From contig NZ_CP048810.1 in assembly GCF_013347965.1 (NCBI RefSeq), forward strand, positions 3,038,001 to 3,102,000: DNA of 64,000 nt. The letters are read 5' to 3'. A program made the position numbers and the translations under genes. Below are positions 25,524 through 33,951 of this stretch, one piece after another. Within the stretch, counting starts at the first letter, position 1. Every line of letters begins with the position of its first letter. The notes under the pieces were generated by a model. It was given only the letters and a program-made list of their open reading frames with translations, did no database searches and was not told the origin of the DNA. This stretch comes from Pseudomonas bijieensis. GTDB lineage: Bacteria; Pseudomonadota; Gammaproteobacteria; Pseudomonadales; Pseudomonadaceae.

Positions 25524-25940
25524 ATGAGGAACTTCACGATCCAGCGCATCGACCATATCGTCCTGCGCGTAAAAGACATCGAGCGCAGCCTGGCTTTCTA
25601 TACCTCGGTGCTCGGTTGCGAGCTCAAGAAGCGCCGGGACGATCTTGGCATGGTCCACCTTGGCACCGGTGTTTCGATGATTGATCTGGTGGCTGTCGAT
25701 GGGCCGCTTGGTCGCGAGGGTGGGCCAGCGGCTGGCAAGCAAGGGAGAAATGTCGACCACATCTGCCTGCGCATCGAGCCGTTCGATGAACAAGCCCTCC
25801 TCGCTCATTTGGCCTCAGTTGGCCTGAATGTTGAGAAAGCGCAGATGCGCTATGGCGCGGAGGGTAAGGGCTGGTCGATCTACTGCTTAGATCCGGATGG
25901 TAATCAGATTGAGCTGAAGGGACCGGCGCTGGAGCCTTGA
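25524..25940 (+). CDS. VOC family (glyoxalase-like) protein
   Basis: 138 residues with the two beta-alpha-beta-beta-beta modules of the vicinal oxygen chelate fold. Candidate metal ligands: His in 'IDHIVLRVKD', His in 'NVDHICLRI' and Glu in 'DPDGNQIELKGP'. It resembles YaeR/virulence-associated VOC proteins rather than glyoxalase I. The substrate is unknown. A single gene. Confidence 0.85.
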   Translation: MRNFTIQRIDHIVLRVKDIERSLAFYTSVLGCELKKRRDDLGMVHLGTGVSMIDLVAVDGPLGREGGPAAGKQGRNVDHICLRIEPFDEQALLAHLASVGLNVEKAQMRYGAEGKGWSIYCLDPDGNQIELKGPALEP

Positions 25941-25996
25941 GCTTCAACTTGGCAGGAACCGCAGGGCACAAAATCTGTGAACCCGGCGATCAAAAA

Positions 25997-26088
25997 CTGT
26001 GGGAGCGAGCTTGCTCGCGATGGCGGTGAATCAGTCAGCAGATTGGTTGGATGTGCCGCCGTCATCGCGAGCAGGCTCGCTCCCACAG
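25997..26088. repeat. Paired REP element
   Basis: Two inverted arms, CTGTGGGAGCGAGCTTGCTC and GAGCAGGCTCGCTCCCACAG, separated by about 50 bases; sits between the VOC gene and the convergent GntR gene. Confidence 0.8.
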
Positions 26089-26112
26089 GGGATCGGGAAA
26101 AGCCATGGGGGG

Positions 26113-26826
26113 TTATTGCGCCGTCAACTCAACCGCACCCCGAATCCGCTGCAGCATATTGATCAAATGCAACCGCATCGACGCCCTCGCCGCCTCGGCA
26201 TCATGGCGCGCCAGTGCGGCATAAATCTGCTCTCGCTCGCGAACCACCAACGCCCGATGCTCAACCGTGACGGCAGGCCCGGCCTGTTGCACGACCGCGA
26301 TCAATGCATTGCCCACATGGGCCATGGCGTCGATGAAGAAGCTGTTGCCGGTGCACTGGGCGATCTGCAAGTGAAATTCGAAATCCACCCGGGTGCTTTC
26401 GTCATCCGCCGCCTCAAGAGCATTCGCCGTATCCAGCGTTTCGCGCATCGCCTGCAGCTGTTCCGGCGTGGAACGTTGTGCGGCAATGCCCGCCGCTTCC
26501 ACTTCCAGACTCAGGCGCAGTTCGATCACGGCCAGTGCGTCGTAGGCGCCGCCCTTGACGTGTTTGCTGCCCTGGAAGTCCCCGGGGCGGGCGGTGTCGA
26601 CCACGAAGGTGCCGATGCCGTGACGGGTTTCGACCAGGCCTTCGGCCTGCAGCCGCGACATGGCTTCGCGCACCACTGTCCGACTGACGCCGCGCTCCTT
26701 GATGATCACCTGCTCGGTCGGCAGCTTGCTGCCCGCGGGCAGCTCGCCGGCCAGTATCTGCTGCGTCAGGTCGACCACCAATTGCTGAGTCATGCTCAAG
26801 CGTCGATCGGGTGTGACACGGTCCAT
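26113..26826 (-). CDS. FadR-type GntR transcriptional regulator
   Basis: 237 residues: N-terminal winged helix (about 12-80, 'LPTEQVIIKERGVSRTVVREAMSRLQAEGLVETRHGIGTF' in parts) and C-terminal FCD ligand domain (about 100-230) with the metal-binding Asp/His pattern ('DFEFHLQIAQCTGN', 'EHRALV', 'SMRLHL'). It is divergent from, and clearly paralogous to, the regulator at 26924. The neighbouring genes suggest a sugar acid as ligand. Confidence 0.9.
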   Translation of the reverse strand: MDRVTPDRRLSMTQQLVVDLTQQILAGELPAGSKLPTEQVIIKERGVSRTVVREAMSRLQAEGLVETRHGIGTFVVDTARPGDFQGSKHVKGGAYDALAVIELRLSLEVEAAGIAAQRSTPEQLQAMRETLDTANALEAADDESTRVDFEFHLQIAQCTGNSFFIDAMAHVGNALIAVVQQAGPAVTVEHRALVVREREQIYAALARHDAEAARASMRLHLINMLQRIRGAVELTAQ

Positions 26827-26852
26827 TGCACCTATCCATTAAAGCCAGACGA

Positions 26853-26872
26853 TCGCGGCATTATAGCCGCGA
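26853..26872. promoter_or_regulatory. Inverted repeat between the divergent GntR genes
   Basis: Perfect 7-base arms TCGCGGC and GCCGCGA around ATTATA. It lies between the two start codons (26826 and 26924), close to a TATAAT at 26891-26896 that could be the -10 box of the plus-strand gene. Likely an operator for one of the regulators. Confidence 0.4.
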
Positions 26873-26923
26873 CCTTGCGCTAAAACTCACTATAATGCCC
26901 GCTGATCACACTAGAGCACGCCG

Positions 26924-27667
26924 ATGACGGATCAAGCGTTATCTCCACTGAACAAGCCGCGCCGCCTCGCCGAAACACTGGTCGACCGCTTTGCCCAGCG
27001 CATGCGTGAAGGTGTTCTCAAGCGCGGCGAAAAGCTCCCCACCGAAGTGCACATCATGGAGGCCGAAGGCGTCAGTCGTTCGGTGGTCCGCGAAGCACTG
27101 TCGCGCTTGCAGGCAGCGGGGCTGGTGGAGACGCGGCATGGCGTCGGCACCTTTGTCCTGGACATGCCGGCACCGGAGGGTTTCACCCTGGGGCCGGCGA
27201 CCATTGCCACGTTGTCGGATGTGCTCAACCTGCTGGAGTTTCGCCTGAGCCTGGAAGTGCAGGCCGCTGGCATGGCCGCCGAGCGCGCGACGCCTGAAGC
27301 CCTGGCCGAACTGGCCCAGGCGCTGGAGGCGCTGCTGCAAGGGCCGGAGAAGTCCGGTACCACCATCAATGCCGATTTCCAGTTCCATCTGAAAATCGCC
27401 AAGGCCGCCGGCAATTACTACCTGATCGACATCATGAAGCACCTGGGCACCAAGCTGATCCCGCGTACGCGCATGAACTCCGCCTACTCCGGGCAAAGTG
27501 ATCGCAGCGCTTACCTGCAAGGGATCAACGCCGAACACCAGCAGATCTTCGACGCCATCGCCAGTGGCAATGTCGATGCGGCGCGGGCGGCCATGTACCT
27601 GCACTTGAGCAATAGCCGCATGCGCCTGTGTGAAACCCAGCAACGCCAGGCTTTCTACAACGAATAA
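26924..27667 (+). CDS. FadR-type GntR transcriptional regulator
   Basis: 247 residues: winged helix (about 15-85, 'LPTEVHIMEAEGVSRSVVREALSRLQ') and FCD domain (about 105-235, 'DFQFHLKIAKAAGN', 'EHQQIFDAI', 'AMYLHL'). Downstream lies the convergent KdgM-like porin gene, the last gene of a transporter operon. Either this protein or its divergent paralogue probably controls that operon. Confidence 0.9.
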   Translation: MTDQALSPLNKPRRLAETLVDRFAQRMREGVLKRGEKLPTEVHIMEAEGVSRSVVREALSRLQAAGLVETRHGVGTFVLDMPAPEGFTLGPATIATLSDVLNLLEFRLSLEVQAAGMAAERATPEALAELAQALEALLQGPEKSGTTINADFQFHLKIAKAAGNYYLIDIMKHLGTKLIPRTRMNSAYSGQSDRSAYLQGINAEHQQIFDAIASGNVDAARAAMYLHLSNSRMRLCETQQRQAFYNE

Positions 27668-27680
27668 ATGCTCACTGATC

Positions 27681-27772
27681 CTGTGGGAGCGAGCCTGCCC
27701 GCGATGGCAGTGGGTCAGTCAACATGGATGCCAGCTGATCCGACGCTATCGCGAGCAGGCTCGCTCCCACAG
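27681..27772. repeat. Paired REP element
   Basis: Arms CTGTGGGAGCGAGCCTGCCC and GAGCAGGCTCGCTCCCACAG in inverted orientation, between the convergent GntR and porin genes. Confidence 0.8.
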
Positions 27773-27794
27773 TTGATCTCAGTGCTCCAACAAC

Positions 27795-28517
27795 TTAGAA
27801 GAAGTTGTATTGAATGCCGACTCGCAGCCGCAACTGCCGATCACTGTCGACCGAGTTGACCTTGATATCGCCCACTTCGAAAAACGGCGCCCAGCGCTTA
27901 TCCCACTTGTACTTGACCACGGCATTCTGTTCATAGTCGTCAGTGCCGCCGTTATAACGGATGTAGTTGGCATCGAAGTACGTCAGTTGATATTCATACG
28001 CCCACGGCCCCTGGTTGGCATAGTTGATGTACACGTCGTAGCGATGGATCTTCTGGTCGTCCTGGCCGTTGTCCGGTACGTCATGGTCAACCTTGTCGCG
28101 GTCGAGCTTGGATGAATCGTAACGGTAGCGTCCGGCAATGCTCAGCTCCTTGGTGATCTTGTAACCCAGGCGCATGCCCATCTTGTAGGTGGTGGATTCC
28201 TCGTCGCTTTCCATGGCGAACGAGGGCGTCAGCGTCCAGCGGTCATTGAGCTTGTGCTGGTAATTGACGGTGAATTCATGGCCGCTGCCGACGGTGTTGT
28301 CGAAGGCGACGTCTTCACGATCACCGGCGGTCTTGTACTTGAGTTCACCTTCGAGCCCCACGCCGTTGTCCAGCCGCATGCCGAACTTGGCGCGGTCGGC
28401 GTGCATGCGGGTTTGTTCCGCATACTGGTGGCGTACGTTGATGTAACCGGTATCGGCCACGGCAACCACTGAAGTGAACAAGGAAACGAGGGACAGCACG
28501 ACGAGTGTCTTTTTCAT
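27795..28517 (-). CDS. KdgM-family oligogalacturonate-type outer membrane porin
   Basis: 240 residues from MKKTLVVLSLVSL; the ATG at 28517 gives a clean signal peptide (cleavage near VVAVADT). After it comes a 12-strand-type small barrel with family features: 'YINVRHQYAEQTRMHADRAKFG', 'GYKITKELSIAGRYRYD', and the final 'LRLRVGIQYNFF' ending in Phe. KdgM proteins pass acidic oligosaccharides across the outer membrane. It is the last gene of a minus-strand transporter operon, 130 bases after the ATPase gene. Confidence 0.82.
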   Translation of the reverse strand: MKKTLVVLSLVSLFTSVVAVADTGYINVRHQYAEQTRMHADRAKFGMRLDNGVGLEGELKYKTAGDREDVAFDNTVGSGHEFTVNYQHKLNDRWTLTPSFAMESDEESTTYKMGMRLGYKITKELSIAGRYRYDSSKLDRDKVDHDVPDNGQDDQKIHRYDVYINYANQGPWAYEYQLTYFDANYIRYNGGTDDYEQNAVVKYKWDKRWAPFFEVGDIKVNSVDSDRQLRLRVGIQYNFF

Positions 28518-28647
28518 GTTTTTTATTCTTGTTAGTTGAATGATTAGTTGGGTTGAACGCCAAATCACAGGCGAGCGCGTGCGCAGCAGTGAAACCTGCG
28601 GTTCAACGTCTTCTGCGGGTTAAAACAATTGCAACGAACGCCTTACT

Positions 28648-29415
28648 TCAGACAGCGATAGGTATTCGCTGTATGTCGCGACTGGCTTGCACCAGCAAAC
28701 GGGTGTACGCATGGGCGGCGCCATCGCTCGCCAGGAACTGACTGTCGAGCGTCTCCACCACCCTGCCCTGCTGCATCACCGCCAGCCGATCACACAAATG
28801 CGCCACCACTGCCAGGTCATGGGTGACCATGAGGTAGGTCAGCCCTTCCTGGCGGCGCAAGTCGGCCAGCAGGTTGAGGATTTCCGCCTGCACCGAGACG
28901 TCCAGCGCCGAAGTCGGTTCGTCCAGCAACAGCACCCGGGGACGCAGGATCAGCGCCCGGGCTATCGCCACCCGTTGGCGCTGGCCACCGGACAACTGGT
29001 GCGGGTAGCGGAAGCGGAAACTGTCGTTCAAACCGACCTTGCGCAGAATCTCGCTGACTTTCTGTGCACGCCCATCGATGCCATGGATGCGCAGCGGTTC
29101 TTGCAGCGCGGCATCGACGGTGTAGCGCGGGTGCAACGAGGCATACGGGTCCTGGAACACCATCTGCACGGTGCGGTAGTGGTTCAGTGGCAAGTTGCGA
29201 GTCACCGCTTGGCCGGCGACCCGCAGTTGCCCGCTCCAGTGCTGGTACTGCCCGGCCAGGCAACGCAGCACGGTGGTCTTGCCCGAACCGGACTCCCCCA
29301 CCAGACCAAATGCCTCGCCTTCGGCCACGCTCAAATCAACGTCGTGCAATACCGCGTTCAGTGCCGCGCCCGTGCCAAAACTGAGGTTCAGGCCGGTGAT
29401 TTCAATCATGCTCAT
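28648..29415 (-). CDS. ABC transporter ATP-binding protein (NikE/OppF-like)
   Basis: 255 residues: Walker A GESGSGKTT, signature LSGGQRQRV, Walker B VLLLDEPTSALD, H-loop 'VTHDLAVV'. It lacks the C-terminal oligopeptide extension of full OppF, as in NikE-type proteins. Paired with the ATPase at 29426 and the two permeases upstream. Confidence 0.9.
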   Translation of the reverse strand: MSMIEITGLNLSFGTGAALNAVLHDVDLSVAEGEAFGLVGESGSGKTTVLRCLAGQYQHWSGQLRVAGQAVTRNLPLNHYRTVQMVFQDPYASLHPRYTVDAALQEPLRIHGIDGRAQKVSEILRKVGLNDSFRFRYPHQLSGGQRQRVAIARALILRPRVLLLDEPTSALDVSVQAEILNLLADLRRQEGLTYLMVTHDLAVVAHLCDRLAVMQQGRVVETLDSQFLASDGAAHAYTRLLVQASRDIQRIPIAV

Positions 29416-29425
29416 GACAGGCTCC

Positions 29426-30265
29426 TCAAACGTTCAACCAGAGTGGGTCGCGCTGCAGCACCGGCAGCGTGGCGCGCGGATGGTCCAGGCTCGGCAATGC
29501 GGCCAACAGGCCTTGGGTGTAGGGATGGACGGCTTGGTCCAGGTTGGCGGCGGCAATGGACTCGACCACGCGACCGGCGTACATCACCAGCACGCGGTCA
29601 CAGAAATGCCGCACCAAATTCAAATCGTGACTGATGAAAATCAGCCCCAGGTCCCGCTCGCTGACCAACTCTTCCAGCACGTTGAGCACCTGCCGGCGCA
29701 CCGACACGTCCAGGGCCGAGGTGGGTTCGTCGGCGATGATCACCTGGGGATCGGTGATCACCATCATGGCGATCATGATCCGCTGGCCCATGCCGCCCGA
29801 GACTTCATGGGGGTACAGGTCATAGACCCGCCGGGGGTCGCGAATGTGCACCTTGGCGAGCATGTCCAGGGCGCGTTCGCGGGCCTCGCGATGGGGCACT
29901 TTGTGATGGGCCAGATAGGCCTCGGCGATTTGTTCGCCGACCCGCACCACCGGGTTCAGCGAGTACTTGGGGTCTTGCATGATCATTGACATGCGCGCAC
30001 CGCGAATCGCCTGGATCTGCTTTTCGCTGGCGGCCAACAGGTCGATATCGGCGAAGCGCAATGTCTTGGCGGTGACCCGCGCCGTCGGTGGATGCAGACG
30101 CAAAAGACTGCGGCCGACGGTGGATTTGCCCGAGCCGGATTCGCCGACGATGGCGAGTTTCTCCCGGCCCAGGGTGAACGACACGTCACGCACGGCCAGG
30201 GAGGTTTTGCCGGCGTTGCGGAATTCCACGCACAAATCCTGTACCGCAAGTTTTATCTCAGTCAT
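29426..30265 (-). CDS. ABC transporter ATP-binding protein (NikD/OppD-like)
   Basis: 279 residues: Walker A GESGSGKST, signature VSGGMGQRI, Walker B VIIADEPTSALD, H-loop 'ISHDLNLV'. The sequence ends with a short Pro-rich tail rather than the cysteine-containing OppD extension. It lies 10 bases ahead of the partner ATPase and 11 bases after the permease, one operon. Confidence 0.9.
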   Translation of the reverse strand: MTEIKLAVQDLCVEFRNAGKTSLAVRDVSFTLGREKLAIVGESGSGKSTVGRSLLRLHPPTARVTAKTLRFADIDLLAASEKQIQAIRGARMSMIMQDPKYSLNPVVRVGEQIAEAYLAHHKVPHREARERALDMLAKVHIRDPRRVYDLYPHEVSGGMGQRIMIAMMVITDPQVIIADEPTSALDVSVRRQVLNVLEELVSERDLGLIFISHDLNLVRHFCDRVLVMYAGRVVESIAAANLDQAVHPYTQGLLAALPSLDHPRATLPVLQRDPLWLNV

Positions 30266-30276
30266 GGGGCTGCTCC

Positions 30277-31185
30277 TCAGGATTGGCTGCGGGGGTCGAG
30301 GACGTCACGCAAGCCGTCGCCCAACAGGTTGAAGGCCAGGCTGACCAGCATGATCGCCGCACCGGGCGCGGCCACCAGCCACCAGCTTTCGAGCATGTAG
30401 CGCCGCCCGGTGGAAATCATCGCGCCCCACTCCGGCAACGGTGCCTGGGCGCCGAGGCCGAGAAAACCCAGGGCGGCGGCGGTGAGGATGATGCTCGCCA
30501 TGTTCATGGTCAGGCGGATGATCACCGACGACAGGCACATCGGGATGATGTGACGCAGGATGACCCGGGCACTCGACGCGCCCTGTAGCTGCACCGCGAC
30601 GACGAAGTCAGCGTTGCGCAATGGCAGGGTTTCGGCGCGGGCGAGCCGGGCAATCGGCGGCCAGGCGGTGAGTGCGATGGCGATTACTGCGTGCTCCAGT
30701 CCCGGGCCGAGAGCGGCGATGAACGCCAATGCCAGGACCAGGCTGGGGAACGAGATGAAAATATCGGTGATGCGCATGAACAGGCTGTCGACCCAACTGC
30801 CGAAGTAGCCGGAAACCGTGCCGACCAACAGGCCGATGGGACCGACGATCACCGTCACCAGCAAGACGATGTACAGCGTGATGCGCGAGCCATACACCAG
30901 CCGGGCGAAAACATCGCGACCGTATTCGTCAGTGCCGAACCAGTGCGCGCTGCTCGGTGCCTGCAACGCGCCGGCGAGGTTCTGCAACAGCGGATCGTGG
31001 CCGGCGATCCAGGGCGCGAAAGCCGCGACCAGCATCAGGGTCGAGACCACGACCAGGCCAGCGAAGGTCATCGGGTTGCGCAGCAAAAAACGCAGCAGAC
31101 GCAGGGTGCTGGCGGCCATCGCTGCGGTACTGGAAGCGGGCAGCGCGGCGGCGCCGGGTGCGCTGGAAGCCAGGGGCAGGTTCAT
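30277..31185 (-). CDS. ABC transporter permease (OppC/DppC-like)
   Basis: 302 residues from the ATG at 31185, which overlaps the upstream permease stop by one base (TAATG). Six membrane segments and the inner-membrane EAA loop 'ARLARAETLPLRNADFVVA'. 'HWFGTDEYGRDVFARLVYGSR' is a hallmark of OppC/DppC permeases. It partners the permease at 31185-32222. Confidence 0.9.
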   Translation of the reverse strand: MNLPLASSAPGAAALPASSTAAMAASTLRLLRFLLRNPMTFAGLVVVSTLMLVAAFAPWIAGHDPLLQNLAGALQAPSSAHWFGTDEYGRDVFARLVYGSRITLYIVLLVTVIVGPIGLLVGTVSGYFGSWVDSLFMRITDIFISFPSLVLALAFIAALGPGLEHAVIAIALTAWPPIARLARAETLPLRNADFVVAVQLQGASSARVILRHIIPMCLSSVIIRLTMNMASIILTAAALGFLGLGAQAPLPEWGAMISTGRRYMLESWWLVAAPGAAIMLVSLAFNLLGDGLRDVLDPRSQS

Positions 31186-32222
31186 TAGCGAGTCCTCGGG
31201 TCGAAGATCTTGTACAGCGCGTCGCTGATCAGGTTCAGCGTCACGAAGATGAGGCCGATCAGCAGCACGCAAGCCATCACCGCGTTCATGTCACCGAGCA
31301 GCAAACTGCTGGTCAGGTACTGGCCGAAGCCCGGCCAGGCAAACACGGTTTCGATCAACACCGCGCCCTCCAGCAGACCGCCGTAGGCCAGCGCGACGAT
31401 GGTCAACAGCTGCACGCGGATGTTGCCGAAGGCGTGGCCCCAGACAATGCGCCGCTGGGACAAACCCTTGACCCGGGCGGTGATGATGTACTCCTGGGAC
31501 AGTTGCTCGAGCATGAAGCTGCGGGTCATGCGGCTGATGTACGCGACCGAGTTGAAACTGAGGATCACCGCTGGCAGCAGGATGTGCCGTAACGCACTAC
31601 GAAAGGCCTCCCAGTCGCCGGACCAGGCCGTGTCGATCAACAACAGCCCGGTGTGTTTCGGGATCAGCCCGTCATAAGCCAGGCCGATCCGCCCGACGCC
31701 ACCGGCCCAACCCAGCCAGGCGTAGAACACCAGGAAAGCCATCATGCCGATCCAGAAAATCGGCGTGGAATAACCGAACAGCGTGATCAGTCGCGCGATA
31801 TGGTCCCCGGCGCGGCCTTGGTGGGTCGCGGCGTAGACACCCAGCGGCAGGCCCGCCAGCACACCGAACAGAATCGCCAGGGTGGCCAGTTCCAAGGTGG
31901 CCGGGAAGACTCGGGCAATGTCGGTGATGACCGGGTTGCCGGTCAGCAATGCCATGCCGAAGTCACCGTGCAGCAGGTCGCCTAAATAGATCGCGAACTG
32001 GGTCCACAACGGTTTATCCAGGCCCAGTTCCTGGTACACCTGGGCATAGGCCGAGGCGTCGGCGTCCGGGCCGACGATGGCCAGCACCGGGTCCAGCGGC
32101 ATCACTCGCCCGATGAAAAAGGTCAGCAGCAGCAACCCCAGCAGCGTCACCGCCACCGAGCCGCCGCGCCGAGTCGCCGAAACGGCCCGGGTGCTCCAGA
32201 TTGAAAAGGATGCAGTCGACAT
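31185..32222 (-). CDS. ABC transporter permease (OppB/DppB-like)
   Basis: 345 residues; I chose the ATG at 32222 because AGGA lies six bases upstream, although an ATG two codons earlier and a longer frame exist. Six membrane segments; 'SVAYISRMTRSFMLEQLSQEYI' and 'TARVKGLSQRRIVWGHAF' are the EAA region; 'ETVFAWPGFGQYL' is family typical. Second gene after the binding protein. Confidence 0.88.
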   Translation of the reverse strand: MSTASFSIWSTRAVSATRRGGSVAVTLLGLLLLTFFIGRVMPLDPVLAIVGPDADASAYAQVYQELGLDKPLWTQFAIYLGDLLHGDFGMALLTGNPVITDIARVFPATLELATLAILFGVLAGLPLGVYAATHQGRAGDHIARLITLFGYSTPIFWIGMMAFLVFYAWLGWAGGVGRIGLAYDGLIPKHTGLLLIDTAWSGDWEAFRSALRHILLPAVILSFNSVAYISRMTRSFMLEQLSQEYIITARVKGLSQRRIVWGHAFGNIRVQLLTIVALAYGGLLEGAVLIETVFAWPGFGQYLTSSLLLGDMNAVMACVLLIGLIFVTLNLISDALYKIFDPRTR

Positions 32223-32256
32223 GTTCATTCCTGCCTTGGCCCTGTGGCCGTCGATT

Positions 32257-33879
32257 TCAGCGCTGCTTGTAAACGTCCCGAAGACGTGTGGTGGCGGCGG
32301 TGTGGCCAATGTAGTTGCGCACATCCGCATGGATCACCACTTCGTCCACCATCTGTGAGACCGGCATGATTGCCCCGGCCTGTTGGTCGTAGAGGGTCTG
32401 GATCTGCGCGTAGATTTCGCGTTGGCGCTCGGGGTCACGCTCGCGCTCGGCCTGCTCGATCAGTTGATTGAGCTGCGGATTGAAGAACGAGGTGCGCCAG
32501 CCCTGGAAGTTGCTCAGCTTGGCTTCGGTGCGGTTGTCCGGGTTGTAGACCAGGGCACGCAGGCTCGAATGCGGATGACGCTCCGCCCCACCGCCGCCAC
32601 GACCGACGAGGATGTCGAACTGGCGGTCGCGCATCGCCCCATAGATCTGGTTGCCGGTGCCGGTGATGATCGTCGCCTGGATACCGGCCTGGGCCAGTGT
32701 CGCTTGCAGGCTGGTGGCGATGTTGATAAACGGCGGATCGGTCAGCGAGCGAATGCTCACCTTGAAGCCTTCGGCATGCCCCGCCGCTGCCAGCAGGCGC
32801 TTGGCCTCGGCCACGTCCAGGCGATAACCCGGATCGTCCAGACGCGCCGGCAACCCCAGTTGCAACGGTCGCTGATTGATCACGCCGTAGTGCGGCATCA
32901 CCACGTCATTGATGCCTTGGTAATCGATCAGCAGGCGGATGGCCTGGCGCACGCGGATGTCCTGGAACACCGGCTGCTGCATGCTCATCGCCACGTAGTA
33001 CAACGTGCCGCGGGCGATGCTCTGGATGCGCACTTCATCGACCTTGCCCAACGCCTTGATGTCGGTGGCGGCCATGCCCCGAGCGACGTCCAGGTCACCG
33101 CGCTCGACCATCAGGCGCAGGGCCTGGGACTCGGTCATGTTGCGCATGATCACCCGACGCAATTTCGCAGGACCACGCCAATAGTCCTCATTGCGACTCA
33201 TCAGGATCACATCGTTGGCGCGCCAGATGTCGAGCTTGAACGCGCCGGAGCCAGCCGTGTGGGTCGCCAGCCACGCCGCGCCTTGGTCGTCGCCGACCTG
33301 ATGTTGCAAGGCGACACTGCGATCGATGATGAAGGCACTGGGCGAGGTCGCCAGGGTGTTGAGTACCAGCATCGGGTCGGTGCTGCGCGGCAACTCCATG
33401 ACAAAGGTGTGCGGCCCTTCGGCGCGCATCAGTTTGACGACGTTGTCGGCGGTGAAACCGTAGGCTTTCCAGGTGGAAGCCAGGGCGCGGTTGAGGGTGA
33501 CTACGCGCTGCAATGACCAGGCGACGTCATGGGCGGTGAGCGGTGCGCCGGAGTGGAACCGCACGCCATCGCGCAATTGGAAGGTCAGCCGCATGCGGTC
33601 GGGGCTGACTTCCCAGGTTTTCGCCAGGGCGGGGATCAGCGTGTCCGGCTGCGCCGCGTCCTGCTCCAGGAGCATGTCATAGACATTGGCGTTGACTTCG
33701 GCGACCTCCAGCCCCGTCGCCGCGGCAGGGTCCAGGGACAGCAGGTTGATCATGCTCATGCCCACCACCAATTGGTCGGGGGGCGTTTCGCCTTGGGCCA
33801 GGCTGACGGGCACCTGCACGGCGCACAGGGCCACGGTGACACACAGCAGCCTGGTCAGGCGCTTGGGCCAGAGTTTCAT
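32257..33879 (-). CDS. ABC transporter substrate-binding protein, family 5
   Basis: 540 residues: signal peptide (to about residue 28) and the periplasmic dipeptide/nickel/oligosaccharide-binding fold ('LTFQLRDGVRFHSGAPLTAHDVAWSL', 'VRQAIRLLIDYQGI'). The neighbouring KdgM porin, enolase-superfamily enzyme and GntR regulators argue for an acidic sugar derivative rather than a peptide; this is inference, since family 5 members bind varied ligands. It precedes oppB by 34 bases. Confidence 0.9.
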   Translation of the reverse strand: MKLWPKRLTRLLCVTVALCAVQVPVSLAQGETPPDQLVVGMSMINLLSLDPAAATGLEVAEVNANVYDMLLEQDAAQPDTLIPALAKTWEVSPDRMRLTFQLRDGVRFHSGAPLTAHDVAWSLQRVVTLNRALASTWKAYGFTADNVVKLMRAEGPHTFVMELPRSTDPMLVLNTLATSPSAFIIDRSVALQHQVGDDQGAAWLATHTAGSGAFKLDIWRANDVILMSRNEDYWRGPAKLRRVIMRNMTESQALRLMVERGDLDVARGMAATDIKALGKVDEVRIQSIARGTLYYVAMSMQQPVFQDIRVRQAIRLLIDYQGINDVVMPHYGVINQRPLQLGLPARLDDPGYRLDVAEAKRLLAAAGHAEGFKVSIRSLTDPPFINIATSLQATLAQAGIQATIITGTGNQIYGAMRDRQFDILVGRGGGGAERHPHSSLRALVYNPDNRTEAKLSNFQGWRTSFFNPQLNQLIEQAERERDPERQREIYAQIQTLYDQQAGAIMPVSQMVDEVVIHADVRNYIGHTAATTRLRDVYKQR

Positions 33880-33951
33880 GGTTCAGTCCTTTCTTATATT
33901 TATAAAGACTTTGTTGCCCGGGCAGCCATCAGCCTCAGGCGTGGAACAGGA

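Noticed and set aside
25999..26883. Plus-strand frame opposite the GntR gene beginning with translated REP repeat (MGASLLAMAV)
   Set aside because: Its start is only the REP palindrome, and the rest mirrors the regulator gene. Similar 'GASLLAM' peptides appear at each REP and are artefacts.
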